NCBI GenBank assembly: GCA_910584085.1
Contig: CAJTZY010000002.1
Coordinates: 62,001 to 126,000 of the forward strand
Source: an uncultured Bacilli bacterium
GTDB lineage: Bacteria; Bacillota_I; Bacilli_A; RF39; UBA660
DNA length: 64,000 nucleotides
Direction: 5' to 3'
This document shows positions 61,557 to 64,000 of this stretch, piece after piece. A model generated the notes under the pieces. It saw nothing but the letters and a program-made list of their open reading frames with translations. It was not told the origin of the DNA and made no database searches. Made by a program: the position numbers and the translations under genes. The first letter of the stretch is position 1; each line of letters starts with the position of its first letter.

Positions 61557-62819
61557 ATGGAAAAAAATAAAAATTTAAAAGAAATAGTTATAAAAGTAGA
61601 AGGAGAAAAGTGGGAACAAGCATTAGATAAGGCATTTAAAAAAGCAAATGCTAAGGCTAAAATAGATGGATTTAGACCAGGTAAAGCACCTAAGGATATA
61701 TTTTTAAAACATTATGGTATTGAATCTTTATTTATGGATGCTTCAGAATATTGTGTGGAAGATGCATATAGCAAGATGCTAGAAGAAAATAAAGATTTAG
61801 AAATAGCTGCACAGCCTATGTTAGATATTAGATCAATTGATAAAGATTATATTGAGTATGTATTTACACTAACATTAAAGCCAGAAGTTAAATTAGGTAA
61901 ATATACAGGGTTAAATGTAAAAAAAGATGTTGTTAAAGTAACTAAGAAGGAAATAGAAGAAGCTATTGACCATATGAGAGAACATTATAAAGAAAATGTC
62001 ATTAAAGATGGTGCTGTAGAAAATGGTAATATTGCTATAATAGATTTTGAAGGATTTAAGGATGGAGTAGCTTTTGAAGGTGGAAAAGGTGAAAATTATT
62101 CACTTGAAATAGGTTCAAATACTTTTATTCCAGGTTTCGAGGAACAAATTATTGGTATGAAAGTTGGAGATGAAAAGGATATTAACGTTACTTTCCCAGA
62201 AGATTATCATGTTGAAGATTTGAAGGGATCACCTGTTGTATTTAAAGTAAAAGTAAATGAAGTAAAAGAAGTTAAAATACCAGAAATAGATAAAGAATTT
62301 TTTGAAGATTTAGGTATGGAAGGTATTGATACTAAAGAGGCTTTAGAAAATCAAGTAAAAGAAAATATAACTGCTAGTAAAGAAGCAAAGGCAGAGGATA
62401 AATATATAAATGATTTACTTTCTGAAATTTCTAAGAATACTGAAATTGATATACCAGATACAATGATTAATGATGAAACTGATAGAATGGTTAATGAATT
62501 TGCTGAACATATTAGAATGCAAGGCATTTCTATAGAACAATTTTATCAATATACGAATTCAAGTAAAGAAGCTCTAAAAGAGCAATATAAAGAAGAAGCT
62601 TTGAAAAGAATCAAGTATAGATTAATTATAGAACAAATTATAAAAACAGAAAAAATAAGTGTAACAGATAAAGAAGTGGACGAAAAAATAGACGAACTTG
62701 CTAAAAAATATAATATGACTAAGGAAGAAGTAAAGAAACAATATGGCGAAAATATAGATTATATTAAATATGATTTAGAAGTTCAAAAGGCATTTGATAT
62801 TATTAAAGGTGATAAATAA
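61557..62819 (+). CDS. tig: Trigger factor
   Basis: The 420-residue ribosome-bound chaperone has the ribosome-binding N-terminus with KIDGFRPGKAPKDIFLKHYG, a PPIase (FKBP-like) domain (DFEGFKDGVAFEGGKGENYS, IPGFEEQIIGMKVGDEKDIN) and a helical C-terminal chaperone domain. GGAGGAAGATTT precedes the ATG. A terminator overlaps its stop. Confidence 0.96.
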   Translation: MEKNKNLKEIVIKVEGEKWEQALDKAFKKANAKAKIDGFRPGKAPKDIFLKHYGIESLFMDASEYCVEDAYSKMLEENKDLEIAAQPMLDIRSIDKDYIEYVFTLTLKPEVKLGKYTGLNVKKDVVKVTKKEIEEAIDHMREHYKENVIKDGAVENGNIAIIDFEGFKDGVAFEGGKGENYSLEIGSNTFIPGFEEQIIGMKVGDEKDINVTFPEDYHVEDLKGSPVVFKVKVNEVKEVKIPEIDKEFFEDLGMEGIDTKEALENQVKENITASKEAKAEDKYINDLLSEISKNTEIDIPDTMINDETDRMVNEFAEHIRMQGISIEQFYQYTNSSKEALKEQYKEEALKRIKYRLIIEQIIKTEKISVTDKEVDEKIDELAKKYNMTKEEVKKQYGENIDYIKYDLEVQKAFDIIKGDK

Positions 62820-62831
62820 TCATCTTTTTTT
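62807..62831 (+). terminator. Terminator overlapping the tig stop
   Basis: AGGTGAT (62807-62813) pairs with ATCATCT (62819-62825), followed by T7. Confidence 0.8.
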
Positions 62832-62877
62832 CTTGCTTTATAATATTAATTAATATATAATTTAAATAGGTGGTTTT

Positions 62878-63519
62878 ATGGAACAAATAGTAGAATTATT
62901 AAAGAGTAATAATTACCAAATATCTAAAGAATTATTATTTAATTATAAGAGGTTAAATATCACAGATAGTGAGTTGATTATAATAATTTATTTAATAAAT
63001 CAGTGTAGTAATATTTATAATCCTAAACAGATAAGTAATGATTTAAAGGTAGAGTTAAATAGTGTACTTGAGATTATTAATTCCTTATCAGAAAAAAATA
63101 TAATAAAAATAGAAATGAAAAAAATTAATAATATTAGAAGTGAAATAATTAATTTGGATTTATTATATGAAAAAGTAGCATTCCAACTTAATTCTGTGGA
63201 AAGGGAAGACTCTAATCTTTATAGTTTATTTGAAACTGAGTTTGGAAGGACACTTTCACCTATGGAATATCAAATAATTAACAGTTGGATAGAAGCTGGA
63301 TATAGTGAAGAATTAATAAAGTTAGCTATAAAAGAGGCAGCATATAATGGAGTTAGAACTTTAAGGTATATTGAAACTATAATAGTGGAATGGAATAAAA
63401 AGGGTATTAAAACTCGTGACGATGTCGAGAAAAATAGGAAACAATTTAAAAATAATAGTTCAAATAAAAATAAAGAATTATTTGATTATGATTGGTTAAA
63501 TGATGAACGAAATAATTGA
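62878..63519 (+). CDS. DnaD-domain protein
   Basis: The 213-residue protein has an N-terminal winged-helix-like region and the C-terminal DnaD/DnaB_2 domain: SLFETEFGRTLSPMEYQIIN and SEELIKLAIKEAAYNGVRTL with YIETIIVEWNKKG. DnaD helps load the replicative helicase at origins in Bacillota. The C-terminus is Lys/Asn-rich. The stop overlaps the next gene, nth, as in B. subtilis. TATAAT at 62856-62861. Confidence 0.88.
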   Translation: MEQIVELLKSNNYQISKELLFNYKRLNITDSELIIIIYLINQCSNIYNPKQISNDLKVELNSVLEIINSLSEKNIIKIEMKKINNIRSEIINLDLLYEKVAFQLNSVEREDSNLYSLFETEFGRTLSPMEYQIINSWIEAGYSEELIKLAIKEAAYNGVRTLRYIETIIVEWNKKGIKTRDDVEKNRKQFKNNSSNKNKELFDYDWLNDERNN

Positions 63520-64000
63520 ATATTTGGATGAACTATTTCCTAATCCTCGTTGTGAGTTAAATTATAATAAAGATTATGAATTGTTGATTGCTGTTATGCT
63601 AAGTGCACAAACTACTGATAAAAGGGTAAATATGGTAACTGATATATTATTTAAAAAATATGACACTTTAGAAAAACTAAGTAATGCCGATATAAATGAT
63701 ATTATTTACATAATAAAACCAATAGGAACGTTTAATAAAAAATCTGCAAATATTATAAGTATATCTAAATCTCTACTAAACGATAGTGGAGGAGTAGTAC
63801 CTAATGATAGAACATATTTAGAAAGTTTAGATGGTGTGGGTAGAAAGACTGCTAATGTTGTTTTATCTAATTTGTATAATGTTCCTTGTATTGCTGTTGA
63901 TACGCATGTATCAAGAGTCAGTAAAAGATTAAAGATAGCATCAAGTAATGATGATGTATTAATTATAGAAAAAAAGTTAATGAAATTTTTTCCTAAAGAT
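63503..64000 (+). CDS. nth: Endonuclease III (partial)
   Basis: The first 166 residues are present; the C-terminal iron-sulfur cluster lies beyond the window. ELLIAVMLSAQTTDKRVN, the helix-hairpin-helix LDGVGRKTANVVL with the catalytic lysine, and AVDTHVSRVSKRL with the catalytic Asp are clear. It removes oxidised pyrimidines from DNA. ATG 63503 (or the adjacent in-frame ATG 63500) overlaps the dnaD-like gene. Confidence 0.94.
   Translation, partial: MNEIIEYLDELFPNPRCELNYNKDYELLIAVMLSAQTTDKRVNMVTDILFKKYDTLEKLSNADINDIIYIIKPIGTFNKKSANIISISKSLLNDSGGVVPNDRTYLESLDGVGRKTANVVLSNLYNVPCIAVDTHVSRVSKRLKIASSNDDVLIIEKKLMKFFPKD

Overview
The window is strongly AT-rich chromosomal DNA from an anaerobic, low-GC Gram-positive bacterium. 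Supporting genes are Spo0A, a DnaD-domain protein, pyruvate:ferredoxin oxidoreductase, acetate kinase and the rlmN-prpC-prkC-rsgA-rpe order typical of Bacillota. Very short intergenic gaps and many small hypothetical genes fit an uncultured Bacilli or Mollicutes-related gut lineage, but I cannot name a species. TGA is used as an ordinary stop (for example tpiA, pgk and the ABC-F gene), so the code is standard.

Bases 1-15235 form a NAD(P) neighbourhood: pncB (cut by the window edge), a Nudix hydrolase, nadE, nadD, pncC/cinA and NAD kinase. Two decayed genes lie among them, one of them an RlmN-like radical SAM gene. Inside this neighbourhood is a possible peptide-modification locus: two proteins with Cys/Ser- or Gly/Cys-rich tails, two radical SAM enzymes, a FolE-type GTP cyclohydrolase, a tandem deaminase with one dead half, a methyltransferase, a flavin-binding-like protein and an aminotransferase. 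A J-domain protein with a poly-G tract in its leader follows. A Nudix-type regulator resembling NrtR sits at 23239-24069.

Bases of about 15350-23130 are a mobile element inserted between these NAD-related parts. It has Tn916-type Int and Xis and Int arm-site repeats at both ends. It also carries a DUF961-like gene, an FtsK-like coupling ATPase, a GC-rich origin-like sequence and an HUH Rep/relaxase. There is no type IV secretion ATPase or channel, so it looks mobilizable rather than self-conjugative.

Bases 24571-25344 are a 387-bp tandem duplication. Each copy encodes a 30-residue hydrophobic, lysine-flanked peptide and a convergent antisense RNA with its own promoter and terminator. This is a strong candidate for a type I toxin-antitoxin pair not recognisable as a family I know.

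Bases 25409-34372 hold a U32 peptidase-like protein, an ABC-F ATPase, a three-gene GtrA/GT-C/GtrB-like glycosylation set, a BspA-type leucine-rich repeat protein and an acetyltransferase. Bases 34426-37472 are a bacteriocin operon: a C39 peptidase-ABC transporter that apparently starts at AUA, a short HlyD-like protein, two double-glycine peptides and a third membrane peptide. A sequence matching a Spo0A box lies at its promoter.

From 37708 to the end is mostly housekeeping: rpsU-yqeY, lysS, a phosphatase, ackA, nrnA, a pilin-like surface protein, pgk, glycolipid genes, tpiA, spo0A, nifJ, an Rpn-type nuclease, rlmN-prpC-prkC-rsgA-rpe, tig, a dnaD-like gene and the start of nth. No tRNA, rRNA or CRISPR array was seen.
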